Source: Bacteroidia bacterium
Lineage (GTDB): Bacteria; Bacteroidota; Bacteroidia; Cytophagales; Cyclobacteriaceae
Length of the DNA: 64,000 nucleotides
NCBI GenBank assembly: GCA_030432655.1
Contig: JAUILA010000009.1
Span: 62,001 to 126,000, forward strand
Reading direction: 5' to 3'
Shown one piece after another: positions 8,444-18,375 of this stretch (position 1 is its first letter; each line of letters starts with the position of its first letter). Made by a program: the position numbers and the translations under genes. The notes below the pieces were generated by a model that saw only the letters and a program-made list of their open reading frames with translations, was not told the DNA's origin and made no database searches.

Positions 8444-9985
8444 TTAAGGCGTTAAAGGGATTTCCCTTCCCTCATTTCCTTCGGTCCAAAGCGAAACGCT
8501 TTCACTCCAGGTGACCTGTGGCTCTTCGCTTTCATATCCCGTGATGCTGAATTGATCATGATGGGCGGTTTCAATAAACTGCCGCTGAATTACCAGCTGG
8601 TTATCCCCATTCCATCCTGCCCTGATGGCCATTCGGGAATCCACATCGGCACCCAGTGGAATCGAAGTTCTTGTATCATTCACAACCCAGCTACTCCATC
8701 CGAAATTCATTGAGATGGTATCCAAGCCGTAAATGATAAATTTTTGAGCAGCAGGATCTACCTCGATCACATTTATCCCAAGGTCATTCTCCGCAAGTGC
8801 TATAGTCCTTGACGGGGCTTCCGATGCATTGCGCAATGATTCCGAATGAACAGACAGATTTTCTACCTTCTCCTGAAGGGCTGCCAAAGCCTCCGGATTC
8901 CCCGGCAGGCTGCCTTCCTCCACCCCAGGCAACAGGTTGTCCCAAAGAAGGTCCATGGATTTCTGCATGTCTTTGCTTTCACTGGTTATTGCTATTACCA
9001 TGTCCTGGTCCGGCAGCACAATGCAATACTGTCCGAATGCCCCGTCTCCCCGGTAAGCATTCTCCGGCTTACATCGCCAGAATTGATATCCATATCCCTG
9101 TGCCCAGTCACTGTCACCGTCATAGGACGAAATCCTGGCTCCTGTAGCTTCCTCCACCCAGCTTTCTGACAGCAATTGCTCACCGTTGAATTTACCCTTG
9201 TGGAGATACAGCAATCCCAGCTTTGCGATATCTTCTGTCCTGACCCGCAATCCATAGCCTCCGGTATTGATTCCCTGCGGGTTTTCTTCCCAATCCATCC
9301 CTTCTATGCCAAGTGGTTCAAACAAACGGGGGGTGAGGTATTCCAATACGGTTTCCCCGGTTATTTTCTGGAGAATGGCTGACAGCATAAAGGTGGCGCC
9401 GGTGTTGTAGAAAAAGTGTTCCCCGGGCTCATACGTGAGTGGCTGGGATAAAAACCCCTTCACCCAGTCGCCGTCTTCCCGTGCTGCCATCCCGGGCATG
9501 GTGCCTGATTCATGTCCGGATGACATGGTGAGCAAATCCCGGATTTCCATATCCGCGAGTTGTTCATCCACCGAATCAGGTAAATCCTCCGGAAAGAATG
9601 ATACCACCTTGTCCTCAACCGTTAGCAAGCCCTCCTGCACGGCAAAGCCAACAGCGGTGGAAGTAAAACTCTTGCTCAGCGAATACAACGTATGAATGTC
9701 ACCCTTCTGGTATGGCTCCCACCAACCTTCGGCAATCACCGTGTCATGACGCAGGATCATTATACTGTGAAACTCAATCTCACTCGCCTCGATGGAATCC
9801 AGCAGGGTCAGAATTGTTTCTGAAGAAATCCCCTGTTTTTCCGGGGCACTTCGGGGAAGGACAATCTCTTTGGTGGCTTCTTCCGCAGTAACCGTCGCCT
9901 TTTCCGTCTCTGTCCCGCAGGAAAATGAAAAGAGAAAAAGGAGGACAACCATCAATCTGTGCCCCGGGAAAATGTATTTCTTCAT
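8444..9985 (-). CDS. Serine hydrolase, beta-lactamase/class C fold, lipoprotein
   Basis: A 513-residue exported protein with a lipoprotein signal (LFSFSC, Cys 23). The penicillin-binding-like domain shows the nucleophile motif SLSK (Ser 102, Lys 105), the tyrosine motif FFYNTGATFML (Tyr 193) and the late GAFGQY block that replaces the KTG box. About 130 C-terminal residues form an extra beta-rich domain. Family members are esterases, D-aminopeptidases or peptidases rather than true beta-lactamases; substrate unknown. It is the third gene of a minus-strand operon (18 nt after the Fes-like esterase) of exported hydrolases. Confidence 0.9.
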   Translation of the reverse strand: MKKYIFPGHRLMVVLLFLFSFSCGTETEKATVTAEEATKEIVLPRSAPEKQGISSETILTLLDSIEASEIEFHSIMILRHDTVIAEGWWEPYQKGDIHTLYSLSKSFTSTAVGFAVQEGLLTVEDKVVSFFPEDLPDSVDEQLADMEIRDLLTMSSGHESGTMPGMAAREDGDWVKGFLSQPLTYEPGEHFFYNTGATFMLSAILQKITGETVLEYLTPRLFEPLGIEGMDWEENPQGINTGGYGLRVRTEDIAKLGLLYLHKGKFNGEQLLSESWVEEATGARISSYDGDSDWAQGYGYQFWRCKPENAYRGDGAFGQYCIVLPDQDMVIAITSESKDMQKSMDLLWDNLLPGVEEGSLPGNPEALAALQEKVENLSVHSESLRNASEAPSRTIALAENDLGINVIEVDPAAQKFIIYGLDTISMNFGWSSWVVNDTRTSIPLGADVDSRMAIRAGWNGDNQLVIQRQFIETAHHDQFSITGYESEEPQVTWSESVSLWTEGNEGREIPLTP

Positions 9986-10003
9986 ATGAGTTTAGTTATT
10001 TGC

Positions 10004-11185
10004 TTACCTGAAAAGCATGGGAGCAAATTCGGAGAGATATATCCGCCAGTTTGTCCATGTATGTCCGCCTGTGCTTTCCCGGTAAGTATAGTTAAAATCG
10101 TATTTGTCCAGTTCATCCCGCATGGTGACCACACTTTCATAAAGGAAATCGTCCTTGCCGATTGCAACCCAGTATAATTCAGGTTCAGACGCCTTCAGCT
10201 TTTCGATTTGCCTTCCGCGCTCACTGTTGCCAACAGTGATCCCAAAATTACTCAGGTCCGGGAAACCCATGCTCATTACGCCAATATAATCAAATTTTTC
10301 AGGGTACTTAAAAGTGGTGTTCAGCGTTTGCAGTCCACCCATGCTCAAACCGGTAAGTGCACGGTTTTCACGACCCGTCTTCACCCGGTAATGTGATTCT
10401 ATGTAGGGTATCACATCATTTACCAGGCTTTCTTCAAACTTCATATTGGCCATTCCGCGTCCTCCTTCTGAAGGCTTGTCCATAACAGGAGAATCGGGGT
10501 AGGCAGCGGCCTGATCCGGGTTGCCATTGGTCATTACGACAATCATGGGTTCGGCCTTTCCGGAATTAATCAGGTTATCCATAATGGTGGGCGCCACTCC
10601 AAGGTCAGTCCAGGCTTCCTCATCGCCTCCGCCGCCATGCAGCAGGTAAAGTACCGGGTAGCTTTCTTCGCTTTCCTGATATCCGGGAGGTGTATATACG
10701 GTCATGCGACGGGTCAGGTCAAGTGTGGGAGATTCATACCATACCATGCTGACCGTACCTTTAGGTCCGTGTTTGGGGATGTACAGATCGGATCCTTCAC
10801 CGGGTACCTTCAGCACGCTTTCTGTCCGGAAAGTACCGTCGCGCTTGATCTCCTTGTTGGCCGGATCCATTATATTCACCCCGTCAATGACAAAGCTGTA
10901 CCCGTACAATTCCGGTTCAAGGGGTCCGACAGTTACCGACCATAGCCCCGAATCACTTGGATTGAGCAATACGCTTTCACCAAAACCCATCCAGTTACCG
11001 GCCAATCGTACCGTATCTGACTCCGGTGCCATTACACGAAACGTAACCGTTCTGTCCGGATGAACTTCCGGTGATATGATCTGCTGCCTGGGAGGGCCCT
11101 GGGCAAATCCTGTCCCAAAAAAGGCACTCAGCACGAACACCGCCATGATGCGGTGAGCATGCCTGTAAAATTTATCTGAATTCAT
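10004..11185 (-). CDS. Exported esterase, enterochelin-esterase-like (CE1-type fold)
   Basis: A 393-residue protein with a signal peptide ending near GTGFAQ (about residue 29). An N-terminal immunoglobulin-like/E-set domain (about 35-125, HPDRTVTFRVMAPESDTVRLAGNW) precedes an esterase-D-type alpha/beta hydrolase domain. The nucleophile elbow is GLSMGG and the catalytic His is in GGHTWTNW near the end. This architecture is shared by siderophore esterases and feruloyl/acetyl-xylan esterases (family CE1). The secreted location and the esterase neighbours suggest extracellular ester substrates rather than cytoplasmic enterochelin. The stop lies 18 nt before the start of the downstream serine hydrolase. 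Confidence 0.9.
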   Translation of the reverse strand: MNSDKFYRHAHRIMAVFVLSAFFGTGFAQGPPRQQIISPEVHPDRTVTFRVMAPESDTVRLAGNWMGFGESVLLNPSDSGLWSVTVGPLEPELYGYSFVIDGVNIMDPANKEIKRDGTFRTESVLKVPGEGSDLYIPKHGPKGTVSMVWYESPTLDLTRRMTVYTPPGYQESEESYPVLYLLHGGGGDEEAWTDLGVAPTIMDNLINSGKAEPMIVVMTNGNPDQAAAYPDSPVMDKPSEGGRGMANMKFEESLVNDVIPYIESHYRVKTGRENRALTGLSMGGLQTLNTTFKYPEKFDYIGVMSMGFPDLSNFGITVGNSERGRQIEKLKASEPELYWVAIGKDDFLYESVVTMRDELDKYDFNYTYRESTGGHTWTNWRIYLSEFAPMLFR

Positions 11186-11219
11186 TGTATTGTAGATTTA
11201 AAGTGTTTCAAATTGATAG

Positions 11220-12794
11220 TTACTCCTCCTGATCCCGGGTCAGAAATTGTTCCCAGAACATGAGTTTCTGCCTGGTTGGCAGCGTTACTGATTGTATCTC
11301 TGTGTCAATTACCTGAACAAACTCCTGATCCGGCTTGTATGGACGCCATTCAGGCAGTCCGCCGCCGTTCGGATCACCGCTGGACGCAAAATTTGCCCAG
11401 TATCCCGACATGATCCGGGCAATCTCACGGTCAGCCTCTTCCCAGGGACGATCCAGCGTCTCCAGGTTATCATATGCATAGACGATTTCGCCGGAATGAA
11501 AGGCACCGAATTGTGTTTCAGATGTATGAGCCGGCAATTCACGATTAAAATTATACATGTACACCGGAGCTTCCCCGGTCTTGCTTTGTAAAGTTCCCCA
11601 TGCGCGGACCTGCACCCCAAAGGATTCATCCCGGTTCATTTCGAACTGGATTTTATCAATTTCTTCCGGTGAATCGGCGGGATAGGCCTGGTTGAATGTC
11701 TCCGTTAAATCACCAAACCGCAGGCTGACCGACTTACGGAATGCCTTTTCTTCCATTGGTGGCCCCATCAGTATGTCATTCTCATTCCACCCGATTAAAA
11801 GGGGTACGTCATTCTGATTACCCGCCTGGTAAATGTCATGTATGCTGTTCGGCAACACATACCCGTCGGTATATGGCCAGGTCAGTCCGCCCGGCATCGC
11901 CAGAATACTGTCAGCCGGCATCTCCCGAAGCGCCGCCAGTGAGGGGGCTCCCGCCGACGCTGCAAACTCCACCCCAAGATTCTCCGCTTCTTCCGGCGTT
12001 ACAGCCGGACGTCGCGGATTGCTGTAAAAACTTGCCCCGCTTTCCCCGATCGCCCTGTGGAATAAACCTTTGGCGACGGGTGACGCCGCCAGGTAATTAA
12101 CAGCAAAGGAACCGGCCGACTGTCCGGCAATAGTGACATTGCCGGCATTACCACCAAAAGAGTGAATATTATTCTGTACCCATTGCAGGGCTGCAATCAT
12201 GTCCAGAATTCCGTAATTACCTGATGTTCCGGAAGGTGATTCATCAGATAATTCAGGATGAGCAAAAAAGCCAAACTTACCAACCCGGTAATTAATACTG
12301 ACAAACACGAGATTTTTCCCTGCCATGGAACTCCCGTCATAGATAGGACAGGCACTGCCACCACTCTGGAATCCTCCCCCGTAAATGTATACCAGCACAG
12401 GAAGCTTTTCGGATTCCTCTTTGGCCGGTGTCCACACATTCAGGTACAGGCAATCCTCACTTATCGGTTCTTCAGGTATCAGAAATTCGGAAGACCAGAA
12501 CATGAATGGCCTGGGTGCCGGTTGCATCGGACTCGGACCAAAGGCCTTGCACTCCCTGGCCCCCTCCCAGGGAACCACCGGCTGAGGTTCCTTCCAGCGC
12601 AGGTCACCTACCGGAGGTGCTGCAAACGGTATCCCACGGAAAATGAACAAATCCGACTCATCCGCATATTCTCCTACAATTTCACCTCCGGATACCTGCC
12701 GGTGTACGCCAATCTTATCCGGTTCTTCCTCAGAATGAACGGCACAGGCGGCCATACCAAACAAGACAGACAAGAATATCAGAAGCTTGGGCAT
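11220..12794 (-). CDS. Type B carboxylesterase, lipoprotein
   Basis: A 524-residue carboxylesterase of full family length with a lipoprotein signal (FGMAAC, Cys 17). The oxyanion block VLVYIYGGGFQSGG, nucleophile elbow GQSAGS and catalytic-His region GAFHSGEIVYAY are all present; EDCLYLNVW is the family signature. It hydrolyses carboxylic esters at the cell envelope; the substrate cannot be told. It is first in the operon 12794-8444, with the Fes-like esterase 34 nt downstream, and is divergent from a NUDIX-type regulator across a 91-nt gap. Confidence 0.93.
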   Translation of the reverse strand: MPKLLIFLSVLFGMAACAVHSEEEPDKIGVHRQVSGGEIVGEYADESDLFIFRGIPFAAPPVGDLRWKEPQPVVPWEGARECKAFGPSPMQPAPRPFMFWSSEFLIPEEPISEDCLYLNVWTPAKEESEKLPVLVYIYGGGFQSGGSACPIYDGSSMAGKNLVFVSINYRVGKFGFFAHPELSDESPSGTSGNYGILDMIAALQWVQNNIHSFGGNAGNVTIAGQSAGSFAVNYLAASPVAKGLFHRAIGESGASFYSNPRRPAVTPEEAENLGVEFAASAGAPSLAALREMPADSILAMPGGLTWPYTDGYVLPNSIHDIYQAGNQNDVPLLIGWNENDILMGPPMEEKAFRKSVSLRFGDLTETFNQAYPADSPEEIDKIQFEMNRDESFGVQVRAWGTLQSKTGEAPVYMYNFNRELPAHTSETQFGAFHSGEIVYAYDNLETLDRPWEEADREIARIMSGYWANFASSGDPNGGGLPEWRPYKPDQEFVQVIDTEIQSVTLPTRQKLMFWEQFLTRDQEE

Positions 12795-12799
12795 ATGTT

Positions 12800-12822
12800 T
12801 ATTGTCTCAATTTGTAACAATA
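12800..12822. promoter_or_regulatory. Dyad TATTGT-N11-ACAATA in divergent promoter region
   Basis: Six-bp arms are exact and 11 bp apart, just upstream of the carboxylesterase start (12794) and 63 nt before the NUDIX regulator start. A nearby imperfect AT palindrome spans 12819-12834. The position and the 23-bp length suit a binding site for the adjacent NUDIX/winged-helix regulator. AT-rich dyads arise easily, so confidence is low. Confidence 0.35.
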
Positions 12823-12885
12823 GTAATTATTATTTCAGAAAAAGTCTATCTTTCCGCTGAAATTGACACTGAACCTGTCCGGAAT

Positions 12886-13599
12886 ATGTCTAAACGGCTC
12901 CCATCATCCTCCGAATTCCTCTCGCATATTGCCTATGACCTGGTCATATTCGGATTTGACGGCCATGATCTGAAGATTCTGATTCTTGAATACCACAATA
13001 CCGGTTTTTTTGCCTTGCCGGGTGGTTTTGTCCGGCGGGATGAGAATCTGGAGAATGCGGTACAGCGTGGCCTGACTGAGCGCACCGGGATTGATTCCAT
13101 TTACCTTGAACAGTTCTATACTTTTGGCTCAGTTCAGCGGTACAAACCTGAAGTAATGGAAGCAATTGTGAAAGCCAACGACTTTGAATTGCCCCCACAG
13201 CACTGGATGCTCGACCGGTTTATATCAGTGGCTCATTTTGCACTTATTAATTACAATAACGTCAGTCCGACCCCGGATGAGCTGTCCGATTCAATCGAAT
13301 GGTATAATGTGAACGAACTCCCTGACCTTATTCTCGACCACAAAAAAATTGTGAAGAAAGCACATGAGCACCTGATCAGTAATCTATACAGCCGTCCAGT
13401 TGGTAAGAACCTGTTACCTGAACGTTTTACCATGAAAGAACTTCAAAAAGTGCACGAAGCCATTTTAGGGAATCCACTCCGGCGAACTTCCTTTCAGCGT
13501 AAGATGCTGAGTCTGGACATGCTGGATCGTCACGAAAAATTATTCTCAGGGAAAGCGCATAAGGCCCCGTACCTGTATAGCTTCAGGGAAGAGGAGTAG
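12886..13599 (+). CDS. NUDIX-fold transcriptional regulator (NrtR/AraR-like), catalytically degenerate
   Basis: A 237-residue protein: NUDIX domain (about 15-150) plus a C-terminal winged helix (about 165-237, MKELQKVHEAILGNPLRRTSFQRKML). The NUDIX box reads G-N5-E-N7-RGLTERTGI instead of REUxEExGU, so two of the metal-binding glutamates are replaced (E to G and E to R) and hydrolysis is unlikely. The domain probably survives as a ligand sensor, as in NrtR/AraR-type regulators, which control NAD or sugar genes. The ATG at 12886 is chosen; the upstream frame overlaps the divergent promoter. It likely controls the divergent hydrolase operon and possibly itself. Confidence 0.88.
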   Translation: MSKRLPSSSEFLSHIAYDLVIFGFDGHDLKILILEYHNTGFFALPGGFVRRDENLENAVQRGLTERTGIDSIYLEQFYTFGSVQRYKPEVMEAIVKANDFELPPQHWMLDRFISVAHFALINYNNVSPTPDELSDSIEWYNVNELPDLILDHKKIVKKAHEHLISNLYSRPVGKNLLPERFTMKELQKVHEAILGNPLRRTSFQRKMLSLDMLDRHEKLFSGKAHKAPYLYSFREEE

Positions 13600-13600
13600 A

Positions 13601-14851
13601 TTATTTTATGATACGACCATCCTTCATTACCAGTCTCACATCCCTGAGCATGCTGATATCTTCCTGAGGATTACCGTTCACCACGATGATATCTGCCAGC
13701 AAACCAACCTCCAGCCTTCCCCGGTCTTCCAGGCCAAAAACCGACGCATTGACACTGGTCACAGATCTCAACACCGCCATGTTTTCCATTCCCCAGTCTG
13801 CCATAAGCTCAAGTTCCAGCACATTCTCCCCATGGTCAAAGACTCCGACATCACCACCCGCCACAATCACGACCCCCGAAGCCAGCGCACGCTGAAAAAA
13901 CTCCCTTTTATCAACTATTGCCTTCGGTTCAGGAGCATGCCCGTCCCACCCGCGGTATTGTGTAATGGACCAGGTAGCAGCCAGGGTCGGACAAAGCGCC
14001 ACACCATGTTCTTTCATCAATTGAAAAACCTCAGTGGTAGCCTGGTCGCCATGTTCGATTGTCTTTACACCGGCCAGTATCGCCCTTCTCATTCCTTCTT
14101 CTGTCGCTGCGTGGGCCACCACTTGTGCTCCGCTGCTTTCTGCCGTTTCCACAATTAACTTCAGCTCTTCCAGGGAAAAAGTTGGCCTGGCCTTGCCTTC
14201 CGGTCCCCAGCGGTAATCGGCATATACCTTAATAAAGTCTGCGCCATGACCAAGCTGTTCGCGTGTCACCCGGATAACGTCATTTCCATCAGCCTCCTGG
14301 GCACCCAGCGGCACCTCCATATCAGGCCGGAAACCTTTCGGTCCGTAGCTTCCGGTAACCACCATAGCAGGACCGGCCACCAGCAGGCGCGGACCTGTAA
14401 TGATTCCCGTTTCAATACTTTTCTTTACCGCCACATCGGCATATCCCGCTCCTTCCGAACCCAGGTCACGAACGGTTGTAAATCCGGCCCTGAGCTGCCG
14501 TCCGGCCATTTCGCCGCCACGAATCGCACGCAGTTCAGCGGCCTCCTTCAGCACCTGGTCATTCCAGTTCGTTTCATCATAGGGGTACAGCAGAATGTGA
14601 GAATGGCCCTCTATCATCCCGGGCATTATTGTAGCATTGCTAAAATGGATCAATGTATCCGCCGGAAGTAATTCGTCCATTGGCCCGGTGGCGATGATCC
14701 GGTTTTGCTCCACTTTCACTCCCCAGTCCGCATGCATTTCGGTGCCGTCAAAAAGATGCTCAGCCGTAAGCACCATAGTCTGGGCACCCGCCGGAGTGAA
14801 AAGACAACTCAGTAAAATAAGTATCAGAAGGCTCAGTTCAGTAATCCGCAT
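13601..14851 (-). CDS. Exported metal-dependent amidohydrolase
   Basis: A 416-residue protein of the imidazolonepropionase/prolidase-like amidohydrolase group with a Sec signal peptide ending at PAGAQ (about residue 24). Metal-ligand blocks are visible: GMIEGHSH (HxH), the FIKVYADY lysine region, VVAHA, IEHGD and AGGDVGVF (late Asp). The C-terminal LLADIIVVNGNP closes the small beta domain. Related enzymes hydrolyse dipeptides, organophosphates or cyclic amides in the periplasm. It converges with the NUDIX regulator, the two stops separated by one base, with no terminator between. Confidence 0.9.
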   Translation of the reverse strand: MRITELSLLILILLSCLFTPAGAQTMVLTAEHLFDGTEMHADWGVKVEQNRIIATGPMDELLPADTLIHFSNATIMPGMIEGHSHILLYPYDETNWNDQVLKEAAELRAIRGGEMAGRQLRAGFTTVRDLGSEGAGYADVAVKKSIETGIITGPRLLVAGPAMVVTGSYGPKGFRPDMEVPLGAQEADGNDVIRVTREQLGHGADFIKVYADYRWGPEGKARPTFSLEELKLIVETAESSGAQVVAHAATEEGMRRAILAGVKTIEHGDQATTEVFQLMKEHGVALCPTLAATWSITQYRGWDGHAPEPKAIVDKREFFQRALASGVVIVAGGDVGVFDHGENVLELELMADWGMENMAVLRSVTSVNASVFGLEDRGRLEVGLLADIIVVNGNPQEDISMLRDVRLVMKDGRIIK

Positions 14852-15044
14852 GGTTCAATATACATATCCCGAGGGTAATTCTCCCGATTATTCCTGCTGC
14901 TGCATCCGAATTTTTGTCCGGGCGAAATTTGCAGTCAGTTTGGAGTGGCCTGAGAATCAATAAAAAGTATGGCAAACGCATTTTTTAATGTATTTTTAAC
15001 GACTGCATCTTAAAACTCTACTAAAAATCAACTAACAGAATACT

Positions 15045-16190
15045 ATGGATAAGATCAACGTAGGGGTCGTTGGTACTGGATTTATCGGCCCCGCTCATAT
15101 CGAAGCGCTCCGGCGATTGCCCAATGTTTACGTGAAAGCACTTTGCGAAGTGACCCAGCCCATTGCCCGGGAAAAGGCGGACTTACTGGGTATTGAAATT
15201 GCCGTAACCTTCGAGGAACTCCTGAACATTGATGACATTCAGGTTATTCACATCTGTACTCCAAATTTTCTTCATTATTCGCAGGCCAAAGCTGCTTTGA
15301 AGGCCGGGAAACACGTGGTTTGTGAAAAGCCGCTGGCCACAACGCTTGAGGAGGCAAAGGAACTGGTTGACCTGGCTGCTGAAACCGGTCTTATCAATGC
15401 CGTTCATTTCAATCTTCGTTACTATCCGCTGATCAGGCAGATGAAAACCATGCGGGAAAAAAGCGATATCGGAGATATTTACGCCGTGATCGGATCGTAC
15501 CTCCAGGACTGGCTTTTTTATAATACCGACTATAACTGGAGGCTGGAACCGGACAAATCAGGTGATTCCCGTGCAATTGCCGACATTGGTTCGCACCTGA
15601 TGGATTGCCTTGAATATATCACCGGACTGAAAACCGTGGCGGTGATGGCCGACTTCAATACGATCCACAAAACCAGGAAAAAGCCGCTTAAGGAAATTGA
15701 AACCTATTCCGGCAAAACCCTCAAGCCGGAAGATTACGAGGATGTTCCCATTAATACGGAAGATCATGCCAATGTGCTGCTGAAATTTGCCAACGGAAAT
15801 ACTGGCGTAATCACGGTATCCCAGGTGACCGCGGGACGTAAGAATCAGATGAAGCTGGAGATTGCCGGGTCGAAAAAGTCGCTTTCCTGGAACTCGGAAG
15901 CCCCGAACAAACTCTGGATCGGAAACCGGGACGGGGCCAACGAAGAACTGGTTCGCGATCCGGCTTCAGCTTACCCGGAAGCCGGCGCCCTGATGTCTTT
16001 TCCGGGCGGACATAACGAAGGGTTCCCGGATACATCCAAACAACTATTCAAAGAGGTGTACCAGGCAGTAGCTGATGGCAAGCAGCCGGACAAGCCTTCT
16101 TATCCAACCTTTGCAGACGGGTATCGTGAATTACTCATTTGTGAAAAAATGCTTGAATCGAACCGGAAGCAAGCCTGGGTTGAGGTCTGA
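15045..16190 (+). CDS. Gfo/Idh/MocA family NAD(P)-dependent oxidoreductase
   Basis: A 381-residue cytoplasmic dehydrogenase with an N-terminal Rossmann domain (GTGFIGPAHIEAL) and the EKPLA motif whose lysine contacts the substrate, then the alpha/beta C-terminal domain with the IADIGSHLMDCLEYI helix (Asp/His pair). Members oxidise or epimerise sugars and inositols. I see no signal peptide (some Bacteroidota relatives are Tat-exported). It stands alone between a divergent amidohydrolase and the glycosyltransferase pair. Confidence 0.93.
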   Translation: MDKINVGVVGTGFIGPAHIEALRRLPNVYVKALCEVTQPIAREKADLLGIEIAVTFEELLNIDDIQVIHICTPNFLHYSQAKAALKAGKHVVCEKPLATTLEEAKELVDLAAETGLINAVHFNLRYYPLIRQMKTMREKSDIGDIYAVIGSYLQDWLFYNTDYNWRLEPDKSGDSRAIADIGSHLMDCLEYITGLKTVAVMADFNTIHKTRKKPLKEIETYSGKTLKPEDYEDVPINTEDHANVLLKFANGNTGVITVSQVTAGRKNQMKLEIAGSKKSLSWNSEAPNKLWIGNRDGANEELVRDPASAYPEAGALMSFPGGHNEGFPDTSKQLFKEVYQAVADGKQPDKPSYPTFADGYRELLICEKMLESNRKQAWVEV

Positions 16191-16302
16191 TTAACACCGC
16201 ACAGTGGTGGAAATGGCTAGTGTTAGCTATTGAATCTCAGGGAATTAATAGTTACATTGAGTGGGTCATACTTCGGGTATGGCCCATTCAACCTGTCAAC
16301 TT

Positions 16303-18375
16303 ATGTCCCATTCACCGTTTCAATCCCCCTGGCAATGGGGAAAGTACGCCATTCTCATTGCCATCCTGCTCTTCGCTGTCTTCCGTTCCTGGCTGGGGAC
16401 GCGACTAGATTCGTTTGCCAACGATGAGCCATTCCACATCATTTCAGGAGCCTATTATGTGTCCGAAGGCGATTACAGATTAAATCCTGAGCATCCCCCG
16501 CTTTCTAAAAACTGGGTAGGCCTGTTCAACCAGCACCTGGACCTGCGTCCCATGGAGGTACTTAATGATAAGCGGGATGAGCGACGCTGGCTGCAGGAAA
16601 TCATGTATTTTGAGAATGAAGCACAGGTATCGCAACAACGTTCCAGACTCGCCATGTTCAGCTTTCACTTCATTCTCGGGCTGGCCATCGGATTGCTTGT
16701 CTGGCGTATTCTGGGATTTGGCTGGGCCGTGGTGAGCCTGCTGTGGCTCGCAATTGATCCGTCAATCAGCGCGCACCAGCCGGTTGTTCTGACCGACCTG
16801 CCATTATCAATGACCCTGATCCTCTCAGCGCTTACCGGCGGAATGTTTTGTTATACCTGGAAATGGAAGTGGGGACTGGCTTTTGGCATTTCGCTCGGAA
16901 TGGCCCTTGCGGTCAAACACTCTGCCTTGCCCGGTGTCGGTGTATTGATCCTGGGAAGCCTGGTCATGATGCTGTTTCCCCTGGTGAAGAAACAGACCAG
17001 CGAAACCGGTAAACGGGCCATTAGATGGGGAGCAGCCATGATTTTCGCGCTTCTGACCCTGTGGGCTTCCTATGGATTCCAGCGATACAGTTCGGAAGGA
17101 GAAGATATGTTTAACCGGAGCCTGGAGAATAAGATAGCAGATCTGAACCTTCCTAAGTGGAAGACCCTGCTGCAAATCATGGATTCATCCGGACTTTTCC
17201 CAAATGCCTACCTATGGGGGCTGGCCGACACCATTCGCGCCGGAATAGAAGGGCGCGGGGACGACGAACATTTGTTCTTTGGTGAACTTATTGAGGGTCG
17301 TGCTCCCTACCTTTATTTTCCGGGGACCATTTTAGTCAAGATCCCGCTTGCCCTTATGCTTATGGTTGTAATTGCACTCGGACTGATTGTCGCCGCATTC
17401 ATTCGCCAGTACCGTCAAGGGCAACAACAGCTTTCAGGTGAACAATGGTTTGCGATCATTGCTATCCTGCTGGTAATCGCTGGTCATCTGGGTGCCCTGG
17501 CCACCGGAAGGACCTCCTACGGCGGGATCCGCCACGCATTGCCCGTCGTGGCCTGTCTTGGAATACTTGCGGGCGGAATTACACTTTTCAAAGTACGGCA
17601 GAAGCCGGTCTTGTCAGTCGCCCTGCCCGCTGTACTCCTGGCCATTGCGGCGGTAATGACTTTTCCCGAACCTCGTGTCTGGGAATATTACAATGAAATT
17701 GCCGGGGGTTCCGAAAACAGTCATAAATGCTTTTGTGACGAAGGGGGCTATCTCGGACAGCGGTTCTACGAACTTGAGAATTTCTTTGCCGGGCGTACCG
17801 ATGATGAAAAGGACGGAATCCACGTCTGGACTTGGCTTATGGAAGAAGAAAAGGATGCCTCCGGGTTAAATTTTACTGAAACCGTGGTGGCTATTGATAA
17901 AAGTGAACCGCTGGATCCTATTACGGGATATTTTGTGATCGAAGACTGCAATTTCAACCCTACCCCGACCTGGGATCCTTCCATACTTGATCAGCTCGAA
18001 CCGGTCACACGCATTGGTAAACTGCATATCCGGAAAGGCCAGCTTATAAATGGGAGAGTATGGGCATTCTCGATGAATATGGAGGTGCTTGAATACCTGA
18101 TGAAGGAAAAAGAGATAGACTGGGAGCTGGTGGCAAAACGACTTGAGCAATCCACGGAATACATGGATTACGCCTCATTTCCCTATTTGTTGCTCGGAAA
18201 TGCGTATATTATGTTGGGAGATCGTGATAAATCAATTAACGCTTATCAGCGATCATTGGAGAATATGACGGAGGATGACCCCCACCGGATCAACCTTTCC
18301 GAGCAGATTGCCCGGGTTGAACAGGCCGACAGCCTCCAGTCAGTAACACTTCTCCGGCCATTCAATATTGAGTAA
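16303..18375 (+). CDS. GT39-like membrane glycosyltransferase (GT-C) with TPR-like tail
   Basis: About 690 residues. A first transmembrane helix is followed by a large loop with the catalytic acidic pair (NDEPFH, Asp 41-Glu 42) and HPPL motif (about 64-67), typical of ArnT/PMT-type GT-C enzymes using polyprenyl-phosphate sugar donors. Eight to ten further hydrophobic helices follow, then a soluble C-terminal part (about 475-690) ending in a TPR-like segment (YLLLGNAYIMLGDRDKSINAYQRSL). ATG 16303 is chosen; ATG 16279 or GTG 16261 would add residues. The GT2 gene starts directly after its stop, which suggests the pair makes and uses one lipid-linked sugar. Confidence 0.85.
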   Translation: MSHSPFQSPWQWGKYAILIAILLFAVFRSWLGTRLDSFANDEPFHIISGAYYVSEGDYRLNPEHPPLSKNWVGLFNQHLDLRPMEVLNDKRDERRWLQEIMYFENEAQVSQQRSRLAMFSFHFILGLAIGLLVWRILGFGWAVVSLLWLAIDPSISAHQPVVLTDLPLSMTLILSALTGGMFCYTWKWKWGLAFGISLGMALAVKHSALPGVGVLILGSLVMMLFPLVKKQTSETGKRAIRWGAAMIFALLTLWASYGFQRYSSEGEDMFNRSLENKIADLNLPKWKTLLQIMDSSGLFPNAYLWGLADTIRAGIEGRGDDEHLFFGELIEGRAPYLYFPGTILVKIPLALMLMVVIALGLIVAAFIRQYRQGQQQLSGEQWFAIIAILLVIAGHLGALATGRTSYGGIRHALPVVACLGILAGGITLFKVRQKPVLSVALPAVLLAIAAVMTFPEPRVWEYYNEIAGGSENSHKCFCDEGGYLGQRFYELENFFAGRTDDEKDGIHVWTWLMEEEKDASGLNFTETVVAIDKSEPLDPITGYFVIEDCNFNPTPTWDPSILDQLEPVTRIGKLHIRKGQLINGRVWAFSMNMEVLEYLMKEKEIDWELVAKRLEQSTEYMDYASFPYLLLGNAYIMLGDRDKSINAYQRSLENMTEDDPHRINLSEQIARVEQADSLQSVTLLRPFNIE

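Noticed and set aside
8444-9985. Antibiotic-resistance beta-lactamase
   Set aside because: The SxxK and Tyr motifs match the wider serine hydrolase family, but the KTG box is replaced and an extra C-terminal domain is present; neighbours are esterases, so resistance is not supported.
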